From contig CM031622.1 in NCBI GenBank assembly GCA_018398815.1, positions 24,850,827 through 24,914,826 on the forward strand: DNA of 64,000 nucleotides, written 5' to 3'. This stretch comes from Conus ventricosus. Its lineage: Eukaryota; Mollusca; Gastropoda; Neogastropoda; Conidae. This document shows positions 22,159-33,272 of this stretch, piece after piece. A program made the position numbers and the translations under genes. Within the stretch, counting starts at the first letter, position 1, and every line of letters starts with the position of its first letter. The notes below the pieces were generated by a model. It worked only from the letters and a program-made list of their open reading frames with translations. It was not told the origin of the DNA and ran no database searches.

Positions 22159-23676
22159 TACTGTTCAAAAAAAGAAACGCAAAATGCCAAGCTGCCGATT
22201 TGAAACACAATTTATTGAAGCTCAGTGTGACAACACGTTTAATGTGAAAATGACAAAAACAGGTCATCAGTAGGACAGAAGTCTCCCCTGCAATGCTGTG
22301 GTAAAGAACCAGCCCCAGACCCTCAGGGAAATCGGCAGGCCGCTTCCAAAGTCAGTAATGGGTGTGAACCCCTCTGGCTGCAATGGTAGCCTGGCATCTG
22401 CGGGCAATGAAGCAATAATGTTCCCGATTGTCTGCTGTGGGATGGCCGCCCACTCGGCCTGCAATGCCCGGAACAGTTCATTTGGAGTCGCTGGGGCGTT
22501 GGCCCTCACTCTCAGGCGTCTGTCCAAAACGTCCCAAACGTGCTCAATAGGATTCAAATCCGGGGAAAGAGAGGGCCAGGCCAGGGTGTTGATGTTGTTG
22601 GCAGTAAAGAAGGCTGTGGTCAGGCGTGCTGTGTTGGGCCTGGCGTTGTCCTGCTGGAACACGGCCCTGGGAGTGGCCATTAGAGGCAGGACGTGTGGCT
22701 GAACAATGACCTGGACGTACTGCTGGGCTGTCAGGTGACCTTCCACGCGCACCAGCTGGCTCCTGCCTGTGTTGCTGATGGCCCCCCATACCATGACATT
22801 GCCGCCACCATGCGGAGGTGCCTCGTCGACGCAGTTCTGCTGGTTGCGTTCATTAACCCGGCGGTAAACCCTTCGCCTCCTGTCATGGCGCTGCAGCAGA
22901 AACTGTGACTCATCCGAGAACCAGACGTGTCGCCAATTGTTCCTCAGTGTCCAGTGTCTGTGTTGCGTAGCCCATTGCAGTCTGGTCTGTCGATGGCGCC
23001 CCGTCATTACGTTGCCACGTAGGGGCCTGTAAGCCCTCAGCCCAGCAGCATGCAGCCTGTTCCGGACAGTCTGGTCGGAGATGCGCGTGCGACGGACACC
23101 AGCGCATGCCTGGACAGTGGACGAGGCCGGCAGGAAGCGATTGCGGAGATGTCTTAGCCGTATAAAGCGGTCCTGGGCTGACGTTGTGATATGAGGTCGG
23201 CCTGACCTCGGGGCATCAGCTGATGACCCTGTCCTCTGGAAGCGAGTCCAAAGTCGGCATATGGTACTGGGGGAGACATTCAAAGCATGGGTCACATCAG
23301 TTGCACTCTGACCAACTTGCAAACGACCCAGGGCGTTTTCTCTCTCTGCTGGGCTCAAACGTGGCATGCTGTTTTTTGGTACGGTGTGCCTGCCGGTTGC
23401 CAAAATGACCCGGCTTTTATACTGCACTATGACCATGGTGTGTGTGTGTGTTCACCACTGAGTTGGGCATGCTTTGCAGGCGAAACAGAAGCACAACCCA
23501 ATGTTTGCACTGTCGCACCTGGCCCACAACACGCACGTGCACATAGTAAACACGGAATCAATGTTATCCTAGCACGTCGACGTTCAAGACATACACAGGG
23601 CCGGTTTTGGCGTGTTCCAACTGTATGGTCCGCCCAGGTGCAAAATTTCATTTTGCGTTTCTTTTTTTGAACAGTA
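22159..23676 (-). mobile_element. Tc1-type DNA transposon, 1518 bp, nearly intact
   Basis: The inverted repeats are 28 bp and perfect, starting TACTGTTCAAAAAAAG at both ends (22159-22186 and 23649-23676). TA duplications are at 22157-22158 and 23677-23678. It is inserted in ORF1 of the I-type LINE in the same orientation. Perfect termini and an almost uninterrupted transposase make it the youngest-looking layer of the nest. Confidence 0.95.
22267..23367 (-). CDS. Tc1 transposase (DD34E), C-terminus frameshifted
   Basis: The transposase excises and reinserts the element at TA. The start MPRLSPAERENALG (23367) is chosen because family members begin this way; 23 upstream codons are also open. 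The N-terminus has two helix-turn-helix segments (VTHALNVSPSTICRLWTRF and a second after GRPHITT). The catalytic triad is present: WFSDESQF, FQQDNARPNTA and NPIEHVWD, with exactly 34 residues between the second Asp and the Glu. After IIASLP the usual Tc1 ending (RRCQATIAARGVHTHY then stop at 22352-22354) is found in the next frame. A one-base deletion near 22402-22405 has therefore replaced the last ~16 residues with a longer unrelated tail. Confidence 0.93.
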   Translation of the reverse strand: MPRLSPAERENALGRLQVGQSATDVTHALNVSPSTICRLWTRFQRTGSSADAPRSGRPHITTSAQDRFIRLRHLRNRFLPASSTVQACAGVRRTRISDQTVRNRLHAAGLRAYRPLRGNVMTGRHRQTRLQWATQHRHWTLRNNWRHVWFSDESQFLLQRHDRRRRVYRRVNERNQQNCVDEAPPHGGGNVMVWGAISNTGRSQLVRVEGHLTAQQYVQVIVQPHVLPLMATPRAVFQQDNARPNTARLTTAFFTANNINTLAWPSLSPDLNPIEHVWDVLDRRLRVRANAPATPNELFRALQAEWAAIPQQTIGNIIASLPADARLPLQPEGFTPITDFGSGLPISLRVWGWFFTTALQGRLLSY

Positions 23677-24861
23677 TACATTGAATCAGAAACGAGCCAT
23701 CCTCAACCTTTTGATGGACGAGGGTCACCTGTAGACCTTGAAAGCCTTCTGTATGGCGAAAGGGCTCAGAGCTGAAAGGGGTCTTTCCTGCTCTGTCCTC
23801 CATCACGAGCAGGAAGCCAGAAACCTGTCCTCTGTCGTTCCTCGTATCCGAATCGCTGTCAGAATGGAAATCCCTGAAATAGGGGATGCTGCCTTCCTCT
23901 TCTTTTTGGGGGGAACGTTTTTTGAAAAAAGCCATATTTATTTTATTATGTTTCATCTCTCCCTTACCCACCCACCTTGGAGTCCAACTAAGGGGCCAGG
24001 GCCAAGAAACCAATGTCTTGACCCCTTCCAGGCTTCGGGAGAGATATACGACAAACAGAAACCACCAACCCTATCCCCCTGATCATGCTCAACTCCGGGG
24101 ACAGAGAGCCGAGCACTGCAGGGGTTCACATGGCCAGCAGGGGAACTGCCTGTCTTGACCCAGCCCTAAGAAGGGGAGCCGATTAGTACACCCGGGCCAA
24201 AGTGTACTCCCTGTCTAGGAGAGGTCCGAGCCAAAGTGATGTGTTGAGAGCGCTGGCCTCTTTAATCACCAGGATCTCATTCCCCTCCGACACAGGTCGC
24301 ACCGCATGGCAAACGCGGCGGATCTTAAGGGGGGACTTGACACCCATTTTTGATGAAAAATCGTTTAAATTGTGATTGGAGATTATTGTTGTTTTGGACA
24401 GAATAAGACTCAACTAACACATTACAAATGTCTTTTGTTATTGTTTCACCCTCTAAATGTGTTATTTGTTATGTTTTTTGAGGTAACTGTGCAAGAAACA
24501 TTTACAAAAAAGGTTGCAAAAAGCCAAAAAAACGCCGATTTCAAGCCCTAGCAACGGCCACTTGCGACTGTGTTACCAGTAAAGCGACCACTCTTTCTTT
24601 CAGCAGGAAACGGCCTTCACCCCTGCCTATTTATGAGTAGAATAGTCTAAATTTAGCCGCACTGTGACCCAGAGAACACCCTGACCGGTTTTAGAATTGC
24701 AAGAAACTGATTGGCTTTCACGAGTCACGTGACGAAATCCTAGCTCAGGTTGGCTGATCGCATAGCAATCACTTTCTTCCGGATGACGCCGTTTACATCG
24801 CCATTGCTTCGATTCGATTGTTACCTTCACGGTTTCATCAAGTTTTTCACTGTTCTGCACA

Positions 24862-25490
24862 ATGCCAAAGGTAGGAACGAAGCAGGGAACTGTGTATGCG
24901 TTCGGGAAACGCAAGAGGAAGAAGCGTGCAGCAAAAAAAAAGCAGTGATGTTCAGTCAACTGACCAAGTGAGTGAGGAGCCTGAGGCAGTACCCCACGTG
25001 ACAGTGACAGTGAATCAGGGCCGAGTCATAAAAAGATCCGAGTGGAGGAAGATGAGGGAGAGGAAGAGGTTGAACCTGTGCCAGATTCTGACATGAATGT
25101 GATCGTCAACTTGAGCTGTCTGCAGTCACTGATCACAAAGAGTGGTGCCCTATGCCCAGAGTTGCAAAGAGCCAGTAAGTCTGTTTCACTGCATGTGTTT
25201 GTGTTGTGTGTGTGTGTGTATGTTGTGTTGTGTTTTACTCTCTGTGTGTGTTGTGTTGTGTTGTGTTTACTCTGTGTGTGTGTGTGTTGTGTTGTGTTTA
25301 CTTTGTGTGTGTGTTGTGTTGTGTTTACTCTGTGTGTGTGTGTTTGTTGTGTTTACTCGTGTGTGTGTGGTGTTGTGTTGTGTGTATGTGTGTGTAAGCA
25401 TGTTTTGTTTTCCTACTCTGTGTGTATGTGGGCACATAAATTGTGTGTGTGTGTGCGAGTGTTGCGTTTTACTCTGGTTTTTTTTTTTCC

Positions 25491-25528
<38 letters not shown>

Positions 25529-26219
25529 ATAAATTGTATACATGTGTGTGTGTCACTTGTGTGCGTATGTAGGGGGTGGGGTTGATTTTGTGTGTGTGTG
25601 TGTGCGCGCGCATGTGCCCATAAATTGTTATGTGTGTGTGTCACTGTGTGTGTGTGTATGTAGGGGGTGGGGTTGATTGTGTGTGTGCATGTGTGTGTGC
25701 ATGCACAGAAATTGTATGTGTGTGTGTATATTATGGGTGGGGTTGATTTTGTGTGACATGCATGTATGTGTGAAAGAGACAGACGTACACAGAGACAGAC
25801 TTACAGAGACAGAGAGAGAATGAGAGAGACATGCACATAAAAAGATGCACAGACACTAAAAACAAAACACAATGCTTCTGTTTTCAGAATCTGAGGGTGC
25901 TGGAGGGAGGACCAGAGTTGCTAAGGACTGTGGATACTGCCTTGAACATTGCTGTCCAACGCTTCAACAAAGGCTCCACCGCCCTCCTGGATGTGATGAA
26001 GGAACTGGATTTGGTGGTAGGATCCTCTTTGGAGAGTATGCACTGAAAGAGGACATTTCCAGGGTAGTCCAAAGCCACCAAAAAGTCATCAGACAAAGAG
26101 AAAGAGAGGAGGAAAAGAGTTCAGTTGAGATAGCAAGGCGTAAGAACAACAGAAAAGACGTGACAGAGAAGGAGAGGTCTACGGGGCTGGACAGTTCTAA
26201 GTCATCATGTTCAGTATAG
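24862..26219 (+). pseudogene. Kolobok-like transposase remnants (N-terminal and C-terminal exons)
   Basis: The ATG at about 24862 opens MPKVGTKQGTVYAFGKRKRKKR, a basic start, then after a frameshift an acidic stretch and NVIVNLSCLQSLITKSGALCPE, which resembles the conserved first domain of this transposase group. The exon ends at a good donor (GCCA|GTAAGT, 25173). A TG-rich intron follows (25194-25800) and an acceptor TTCTGTTTTCAG at 25888. The last piece has ALNIAVQRFNKGSTALLDVMKELDL and, in another frame, ALKEDISRVVQSHQK with a basic end, as in the family's C-terminus. The catalytic middle is missing and the two exons do not splice in frame, so it cannot be active. The family assignment is by recollection of motifs. 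Confidence 0.6.
25194..25800. repeat. TG-rich low-complexity intron sequence
   Basis: TGTTGTGTTTACTCTGTGTG units repeat irregularly in the first half, then TG runs with GTAGGGGGTGGGGTTGATT repeated three times (about 25570-25750). Confidence 0.8.
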
Positions 26220-27231
26220 TAAATCCATATATCTATGGATAAAAACATTGTCAAGGTACCAAACTTACAAGATGCAAACAGCAGTGTGACTGAGAGTTAG
26301 CAAAATTTAGTTATGAATGTTCTAAGTAACATTATCTTTGAAGCTTAATTTCTCAAAACTTGTTTTTCTTCCTTAGGTGCGAGCTTGCCCCCACTTTTGT
26401 ATGAGCTACACAGCAGCTATTGCCATAAAACTTTGCACATAGGTGTAAAAATGGCTCCTGAACAAAGTGAGACAATCAAAAAGTGTGTATCTTTGATAGT
26501 TTGCCCGATATAATTTTTTAAAGTCATATGTGTACGGTTTTCAAATTTTATCTAAAGTACAGAGGGTATGTCTCCATAACATGAGTGTAGACATATCTGC
26601 AAATGACCTTACTTTGTAACTCTGATATGATCTTTCATTCTGTACTCACTAAAGCTTCCTAACTTTACAATTGTAGTATATCCCAAGAGGGGCAAGAGCA
26701 TACCGAATTTCGTGACTGAATCTAGAGTTAAAAAATAATAAAATCCTTCATATACTACCTACACCTCTAAAACTTTGTAGAAAGGCATTTATACAGTTAT
26801 CTCCCTTTGTTCAAAATTTCTATGGCAATAGCTCATGTAGAAGCTGAGAAACAAAAATGCCCCAAAATAGGTGTCAAGTCCCCCTTAAGGAGACCACAGA
26901 GAGAAAAGGAGTGTGGAAAGAAGACTTGAAGGGAGACGAAGATAGAAAAGGGCCAAATAAGAAAGGCAGAAAACAAAAGGAGAAAGGCGGGTTACTCTTA
27001 GTCAGATCCTCACCCTTAGCCTATCTGACATGGGAAGCCCTACAGGGGCATCAACTCCTTACCACGTTACGCTTAGGCCAGACATCTTAGCTTCTCGGAC
27101 TAGAAGCAGTTTGAAAAAACCAGCCTATCTCCAACTATTGATGCCCCCGCCAGCAAAGCCTAAGGGATCACTAGACCGCGCAAGCCCTCCGACCACGACA
27201 AGGTCGCAACCCCCGGAGGGAGGCTGAGGGG

Positions 27232-28735
27232 GTAAAGCCACCAGTCGAATGGAATTCAAGCCATTATTAAGACCCTTTCAATGATCTCTCATGACAATCA
27301 CTATGAAGCCAAAGTAAAGAATCCAAAATAAAATACCTACCTGTACACACTTAACAACACATTTGAATAATTTCTTTAATAAACAAAACTTAGTGTTTGT
27401 TTCAACAACCATACATGTAACTTGGCAATGAAAGTGTCATATCCTTTACTGTGGTCACGGTTACTGTACATCACTACATGTCATTTCTTGTTTATACCCA
27501 AGCCGACCTTACTGCATATTACTTATTTGGGCCGTCACATTGTCAAAACAAAATTGTGAGTGTCCTATTATAAAAAAAGGGGGGGTAATCAGTCTGCTCT
27601 GGTTGCAATCCAGTGCAACATACTTTTGTAGGGCACTGTTCAAACAGCACTGTTACAACCACGATCAATGTAGCTCAATAATCGAACAAGCAGGGTAACT
27701 CTTGCTCCCACAAGAACACAAATACACGCCCCATAACTCCAAAGGATTGCTGCTTACAACACTGAATCACCTAGCAGATATGACAGCACAGGAACACAGA
27801 ACAAACAAGGGAACATCCCCAATGTAGTTCAGTTCTTTTCAACACAGCGAAGTGGAATGTGCCGTTCCCCGCTTGTTAACATTCCGAAAATAAGTCGGAA
27901 AAATTGGATACTGTACAAGACTTGAAATGATTAGCAGTTCGCGATCCCCCCCCCCCCCCCCCCCTTTTTTTTTTTTAGCGGACTTTCTTTTTCTCAGATG
28001 TTTGTTTTTCCTGCCTCTGAAAGTCAGGTAATTTTCTCAGAAATTGTCAGATAGTTCTTCAGCCTGAATGTTGTATGTCATGGAAGATCAACATCATCAG
28101 CAGCAGAAAAAAGTGAGACACAGTAATGTACGAAATGCATGAAACATGGCAAACTCCCCTCCCCTTATCAGGGAGTGTGTACTCTAATATTTAAAGTGAC
28201 ATCGTGACCATGTAAAGATTATACTAAAGTGTCCAAACCCTGAAGGATCTGTGTTGTCTTAATATGTTGTTCAAATGACATAACCGATTGCGATACAGCA
28301 GACACGCACACCTAGTGAAGGAGAACTGTGCAAGTGGTCACTGTATCCCATACACCTGTACAGGACAGCACATGATGGGCGGCTGAAGTCAAAGTGCCAG
28401 CTTTCACATTGGGTCGCCGCAGGGATGCGAACCCACAAACTCCGACTGTGGCTCCACCCTGATGCTAATCGGGGACTGTGTTTGCTGTATGTGTCACCAC
28501 TGCTCTTGGCACAGAATGACTGGAGCTTAATGCAGCACAGAGTTGAACACTGAAGTATGGCTGTCCTTTGTTGTTTGTCCATTCTGATGGGGTCAGTCTG
28601 ATGTGTACTGGACAACAGTTTGCTTACAGAACATCTGTCCATCAGAAGCTTGAAATTTGTCACACAGAAACAGAAATGTTCACAAACTCACACAAAAAAA
28701 GCAACAACTCATTCAGTCTGTGTTCAGGTGGCTCA
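27232..28735. other. Non-coding flank downstream of POLR3K, unit 1
   Basis: It matches 49790-51305 of unit 2. It holds a poly(C) run (27947-27964) followed by poly(T). A tRNA-like SINE remnant may lie on the minus strand at about 28390-28480 (B-box-like GGGTTCGCATCC). No gene was seen. Confidence 0.5.
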
Positions 28736-28742
28736 TTTATTG
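28735..28742 (-). terminator. Possible polyadenylation signal for POLR3K copy 1
   Basis: AATAAA is present on the minus strand about 730 bases downstream of the POLR3K stop. It is conserved in unit 2 near 51312. The distance is long, so the real 3' end may lie elsewhere. Confidence 0.3.
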
Positions 28743-29469
28743 ACAGAAAGTGATCACGTACGATTCCAGGCATCTTTTCTTTATACACTTAAAATTCACA
28801 TCTACTCCTCTCCCTCCTCCCAATTTTTTTCTGCCCCCCCCCCCCCCCCCCCTCCCAAATTTGACACAATTACTTTTAAGATTTTCAAACATGTTCAGAA
28901 ATTCAAAGGAAATACCCCTCATGCAGTGTGGCCACTACATGGAGCCATCTGTGACTGCAGTCTTGTTGTGAGTGGGCTGTGCCACAATCCTGGCTGCATG
29001 AATCACTTGATAAACCTCAAGTTAAAAATACTTGAAGATAGAATCGCAGACATCTTGAAAACTGAAACAACTGAATTTCCCATTTTTGCTATCCATAAAC
29101 ATAAACAAACACACCAAATGATAAAAATAATTTTAAAAATGATGCCGATAATCTCAGTTCACACATTTCCCCACACTAAATCAGCATGTTTCAAAGTACA
29201 TTTCACACATTTTCTCACACTAAATCCAGCATGTTTCAAAGTACAACTTTCAAGACTGACTCACATGGAAGAGCACCTATGATCATTGTCCAATAAAGCA
29301 GAGCACCTGTCTCACATGGCCGACACTCACACAGAGTCACTCACATGACTGACACACACACACACACAGACTAGAGTCAGTCACATGACCGGCACACTCA
29401 GACACAGTCCCTCTTGCTTGACCGACCCACACACAGTCCCACAAGAGTTCCTGCGTGGCACCGACACAG

Positions 29470-29597
29470 TTAGTCTTTCCAGCGATGGTTGCACTCGCTG
29501 CTGCAGCATTTGTAGAACGTTGTCAGGGGTTCGTCAGCTGAGCGGGTCTGGATCTGCATGAAGTAGGCGCGGTCATGCCGGCACTTGGGGCACGTCG
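29470..29597 (-). CDS. POLR3K: POLR3K last exon, copy 1 (RNA polymerase III zinc-ribbon subunit)
   Basis: POLR3K (yeast Rpc11) is the TFIIS-like subunit of nuclear RNA polymerase III; it supports RNA cleavage, termination and reinitiation on tRNA and 5S genes. This exon encodes the C-terminal zinc ribbon: [20 protein letters not shown], then the two acidic catalytic residues in ADEP, then TFYKCC and ECNHRWKD before the stop at 29470-29472. All four ribbon cysteines (CPKC, C-x4/5-C) are present. The acceptor TTGCAG lies directly upstream (29598-29603), and the split codon (G|CG) fits the donor of the exon at 31995. Copy 1 has Leu where vertebrate proteins and copy 2 have Met (DEPLTT against DEPMTT). 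Confidence 0.92.
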
Positions 29598-29984
29598 CTG
29601 CAATCAGATACAAAACTGGTTTAACGCAGTTACAAAACACACCCCAACAATCCCTGCTTTAAAGCCGTGCGACCACAAAATGAAGTGCAAGAATGGGACG
29701 CAAACCCTGTGCACTCAAGCCATTCCCTGCACACCTGGAAACTGCCACTTCTACCCCACCCCCCACCTCTCCCAAACACCTCCATGATGTCTTTACTCCC
29801 TTTCCCTGTCCCAAACATTGCGTAAAGTCGTTTGCGAACATTTTTCCTCCAGCATGCAAACACTGCAGCGCAGACCAGGAGGAATCTACACTGATTCACT
29901 TGTAAACGTCGACACGTTTTAAAAACAGCACTGTAAAAAACCCGTCTACAATGTCATCAGTATGGGCCTCCTAGTGGATAGCCC

Positions 29985-30165
29985 CCCCCCCCATTAACTG
30001 ACTGAATGATGCAGAGAGTGAAAGTAGCACAAGCAGCAGCCCTTCAGTCACCTCTGTCCTGGCAGACAGGCTGTTGTGTAATTCAAAGTAAAGTGTGGGC
30101 TGTACAGCGCTTACAGCTTGATCTCAAACTGAGGATAGATGCTGTCTAAGTACTCTCATCACAAA
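29985..30165 (+). mobile_element. SINE 3' fragment (conserved tail), unit 1
   Basis: The sequence matches the last 180 bases of the SINE at 1899: the ACTGAATGA start, the CTTCAGTC block, CAGGCTGTTGTGTAA, then GTACAGCGCTTACAGCTTG and a decayed GAGGATAGATGCTGTCTAAGTA end. Paralogue at 52640-52850. Confidence 0.7.
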
Positions 30166-30899
30166 CAATAACAATGAGTGTGTCCTGCTTGTGTTGGGAC
30201 TGGATATATATTCTCGTGTATATAGTTCATGCTGGGTCTGGTGTTCGGGGTACAGTTGTGCATGCTGAGCCAGAGGAGCTGTGTGGAAACAATAACAAGG
30301 AAGGGTACAGATGAGACACCCCCCCCCCTCAAAAAAAAACAAACAAAAAAAAAACAACAAACAAACAAAAACACAATCACAAGCAACCTTGTAAAATGGC
30401 AACCTGTAACCGCTTTTCACTTCTGCACTTGCAATAATTCACAGACCAACCACAATACCTGAGGAGAACCCGAAAGTGCTTCACTGCAGACAGGATTCGT
30501 TTCATCACATGGGCATTGCTTGGGTTAAAATCGACTAACTGCGTGTCAGCAATAATTCATCACAGCATCCCTGCTTTAAAGCCATTATGTGAAATGTAGC
30601 CTGTCTTCGGCTGCTGGGAAGTATTCCCAAAATGTCAAAACTGTACATGTGTATGCATATCATTAATCATTTTTCTTTCTGTGCATTTTGTTGTTGTTGA
30701 AATATTCTTTGACTTAGGGGAACTCAAAAGATGCGAGTTACAGAATATTACATTTTCAGTTTTTGTTTCTCTTCTCTAAAGTTTTAAAAAGAAGGAAAAA
30801 AAGATTAAAAAAAAGTTCCCCCAAACATTTACAAATTATTCTGACAAAAAACTGAGAGCAAGAGTTAAAGCCACAGGCAATAATAATAAAAGTCATAAA

Positions 30900-30903
<4 letters not shown>

Positions 30904-30979
<76 letters not shown>
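30904..30979. repeat. (TG)n(GA)n microsatellite
   Basis: About 25 TG units are followed by about 13 GA units. The unit 2 copy is at 53551-53622 with altered lengths. Confidence 0.9.
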
Positions 30980-30983
<4 letters not shown>

Positions 30984-31994
30984 TGCACTAGGATGCTGTT
31001 GCAAACTATGAATAGAAGGGAAAAAAACAAAAACGATGGCTTGAAATTGCCCTTTCCCTGTCCCTCACACTGGTCAAGGCATCGGAGCAGGGAGACAACC
31101 CACAATGAATTCCTGCACAGATGGCCATGACCTGAGATTAACTACAGCAAGTTACCTGTGCAACAACTGACTTCGGTGTTTCCATTATTATTACCTGTGT
31201 TACAAGATATAACAACAACACAATTATCATCATTGTTATTTCTTTGTTAAAAAGAAAAATGATTATAATCATGATTCACAACAACAACAATTGAAATACT
31301 ACAGATGTTGACCAGGGAGATGTATAAAAAAAACAAATTCACCTCCAAACTCCACTCACTATCCTGACCAAGCACTGCTGAAGTTCAGCCTTCACACTCA
31401 ACAGTCCATTCTGCTACAGAAACATTCTGCTAGAGGTTCAGTCACTTCTGCACTGGTGAAAATACTGTGTATAACCATCAGCTTCAGAGTGGGGCAAAGA
31501 TGTCACTCATTGCCAGATAGTGTAAAAGCCAGTGAAGACCAATTCCCAGCCCACAGCTTATGAAGTCAGGAGAACTAAACAACAGCCGCAATAGTTTCCG
31601 TGAACTTTCACCGTCCTTGTTTCCAGTTCTCTTCCCATACCCTGGCCAGTTCAGGAAGGTCAGCAGCATCGGCAATTAGCAGAATCCTGCCGACTCTTCA
31701 TAAAGAAAAACGTTGTTTTTTTTCCTCTTCGAGAGAGGAGTGGGTTTATAATTCCTTGCTGAACTGATGCTGCATAAAGTTCACGATCACATACAGGCAT
31801 TTAACTCTATGACCAAAAAGCTGAACAAGGAAAGTTCTCAAAACTGACTGCCTCAAATATATGAAGATATGTATGTTCATCAGATGCTGAATGTAGCATG
31901 CAGACAACATGGCACACAAACACTGGCAGATGAACGCTGAAGAACGTATGCACACACAAACAGGCACCAAACAATGCAGAAGAAGAGAACTCAC

Positions 31995-32085
31995 CTTCCG
32001 TGCTGTCCACATTTTTCCAGGCATTAGCACCACCCAATACTACATCGTCCACCTCCTTCAGCTTTGGATACCGTCGTGACGATAT
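31995..32085 (-). CDS. POLR3K: POLR3K internal exon, copy 1
   Basis: The exon (91 bp) encodes SSRRYPKLKEVDDVVLGGAN and AWKNVDSTE, matching the linker of POLR3K between its N-terminal and C-terminal zinc ribbons (vertebrate form RKYPKLKEVDDVLGG). It has an acceptor (CGTGCAG|ATATCG) and a donor (GAAG|GTGAGT). Splicing to 29597 gives DSTEATCPKC, equivalent to the human DSTAESCPKC. The first exon, which should encode the N-terminal ribbon (FCPGCGN-type), was not found anywhere upstream to about 39260, so this copy may have a long first intron or be incomplete. Confidence 0.9.
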
Positions 32086-33270
32086 CTGCACGAAACATGA
32101 AAGCAAATCAATTGATGTGAAGCAGGTCTACTATTGTTCCAATTATGCCCAAACAAGCCATTTCAAGTTGTGAAACTTGCAAATCCTGCACATGTTCATG
32201 CATACAGTTTAAAAAAGAGAAAAAGAGTTCAGCTTGTGAATGCACGTTTCCATGGCACCAATGGTGGCGCTCATCATGGTTTGATCAACCTATAATTAAA
32301 ATCAAAAAGTTAATTCAAACATTGTGCTGCCTTGATAACAAAGGAATTCTGAGGATACACAACCACATTGTGATCCTGTTTCCAATCTCAAGTTTTGAGA
32401 ACAGATTGTAATGATGCATTATGTGAGAAATGCTGGTGACTGCAGTCATTCATTCATGTTTCTACAGTCTTGCAAATTTCAGCATGCTTGTAATAATGTC
32501 AAAACCACTATCAATCAATCCATCTAGTAAATCAATGACAGGACAGTTTATTGAAAATAAATCATAAACCATTCATTCAAACTTACTTGCACTTAAAAAA
32601 AACAACACAGCAACTTCTATTAATACAGCAGGAACACTTAATTTCAAAAATACTGGAAAGACTTTTGCCTCCAGACCAATCATATTTCAGCACTAAATGC
32701 TAGTCAAACATGTAAGTTTAAAATGTAAAAAACTTAAAAGTAAAAAATACTTAAAATGTTAAAAGTAAAAAATAAAAGCTTGCGGGAAAAGGCTTGTACA
32801 GATAAAAGTTTATAACAGGACACAAAGGTTTTAGTTACATTAAACTGCCCCTTAGCCTTATAGTTAGTAATCAATGTTATTCTTATTGAGACCCCAAATC
32901 CACATACATGTAAATGCAGGGCACTCAGAATGCTTATTGTTATGTTTGGTGACCATGGTCCCAAAACCTTTTGGGCCCAGTACTTATCAGTATCTGCCTG
33001 CAAGTAGCTGTCAGTCACATAACAAAAATAGGGAGATGTCGAAAGCCAGTCTTGTAGCTGATGCAATGAGTGCTCTCTAAGCTGGTCTTTGCCCCAAAAG
33101 GAATACATATCACTGACGAGAACTAGTAATACATTATGGATGCAGCATAAACAAGTAACTGATCTGAAAGGGGCCTTCAAATCAAAAGTTACAATTGTCA
33201 TTTGAGCCAACAGTAGTGCTGTTCACCTCTTAGCTCATGTTGTTCGGAATGAATGCCCTTGCTGAAGTTG
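32086..33270. other. POLR3K upstream sequence, unit 1
   Basis: It matches 55977-57470 of unit 2. A 158-codon minus-strand frame (32734-33210) is not kept in unit 2, where indels break it. No exon 1 was recognised. Confidence 0.5.
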
Positions 33271-33272
33271 GT

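Larger units (their letters stand above)
21086..23935 (-). pseudogene. I-clade LINE ORF1 (zinc-knuckle nucleic-acid-binding protein), split by Tc1
   Basis: ORF1 proteins of this clade coat the LINE RNA. The start is the ATG at 23935-23933 (MAFFKKRSPQKEEEG). The frame runs to 23679, is interrupted by the Tc1 element, and resumes at 22156: SFLIQC joins RSQKQSEQLLRATK in frame once the insert and one TA are removed. A CX2CX4HX4C knuckle (CFRCQKFGHVRDRC) and a Cys-rich second cluster ending CANCGGDHPSSRNC lie near 21690-21850. A frameshift follows near 21640, then a Ser/Pro-rich tail (21358-21640) and an acidic end (DADVEEEND). The stop TAA (21088-21086) overlaps the ORF2 ATG (21093-21091) by 8 bases. 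Confidence 0.85.
24329..26884 (+). mobile_element. TTAA-flanked DNA transposon, Kolobok-like, internally deleted
   Basis: TTAA is duplicated at 24325-24328 and 26885-26888. The ends are inverted repeats GGGGGACTTGACACC followed by (C/T)ATTTT. It sits in the 5'UTR of the I-type LINE. TTAA duplications are made by Kolobok and piggyBac elements. The encoded fragments resemble the Mutator-like/Kolobok-type transposases common in molluscs rather than piggyBac. Only N- and C-terminal coding pieces remain. Confidence 0.8.
12216..27221 (-). mobile_element. Full-length I-clade LINE with three nested DNA transposons
   Basis: The element is bounded by GGCTGAGGGG at 12206-12215 and again at 27222-27231, a 10-bp target duplication. 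Unit 2 has the single empty site (GGCTGAGGG at 49781-49789). It reads right to left: 5'UTR (27221-26889 and 24324-23936), ORF1 (23935 to 21086), ORF2 (start at 21093, stop near 12459), 3'UTR and a short TTATC-repeat tail at 12216. Removing the three inserts (16205-21083, 22159-23676, 24329-26884, each with one copy of its duplication) leaves about 6045 bp, normal for this clade. Carrying endonuclease, reverse transcriptase and RNase H places it in the I group, possibly Nimb-like. Confidence 0.92.
29598..31994 (-). other. POLR3K intron between exons 2 and 3, copy 1
   Basis: The intron is 2397 bp with GT-AG ends. It contains a SINE 3' tail (29985-30165), a (TG)n(GA)n microsatellite (30904-30979) and a poly-A/AAC stretch near 30330-30375. 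The copy 2 intron is longer because of a 1.2-kb transposon (54454-55666). Confidence 0.8.

Noticed and set aside
22298..22702. Plus-strand frame of 134 codons
   Set aside because: It is the antisense shadow of the Tc1 transposase.
24329..26884. piggyBac identity for the TTAA element
   Set aside because: TTAA alone would allow it, but the remaining protein pieces look like the Kolobok/Mutator-like group. Kept as an alternative, not the main call.
32734..33210. 158-codon minus-strand frame upstream of POLR3K
   Set aside because: The unit 2 copy carries indels that break it, and no family is recognised.
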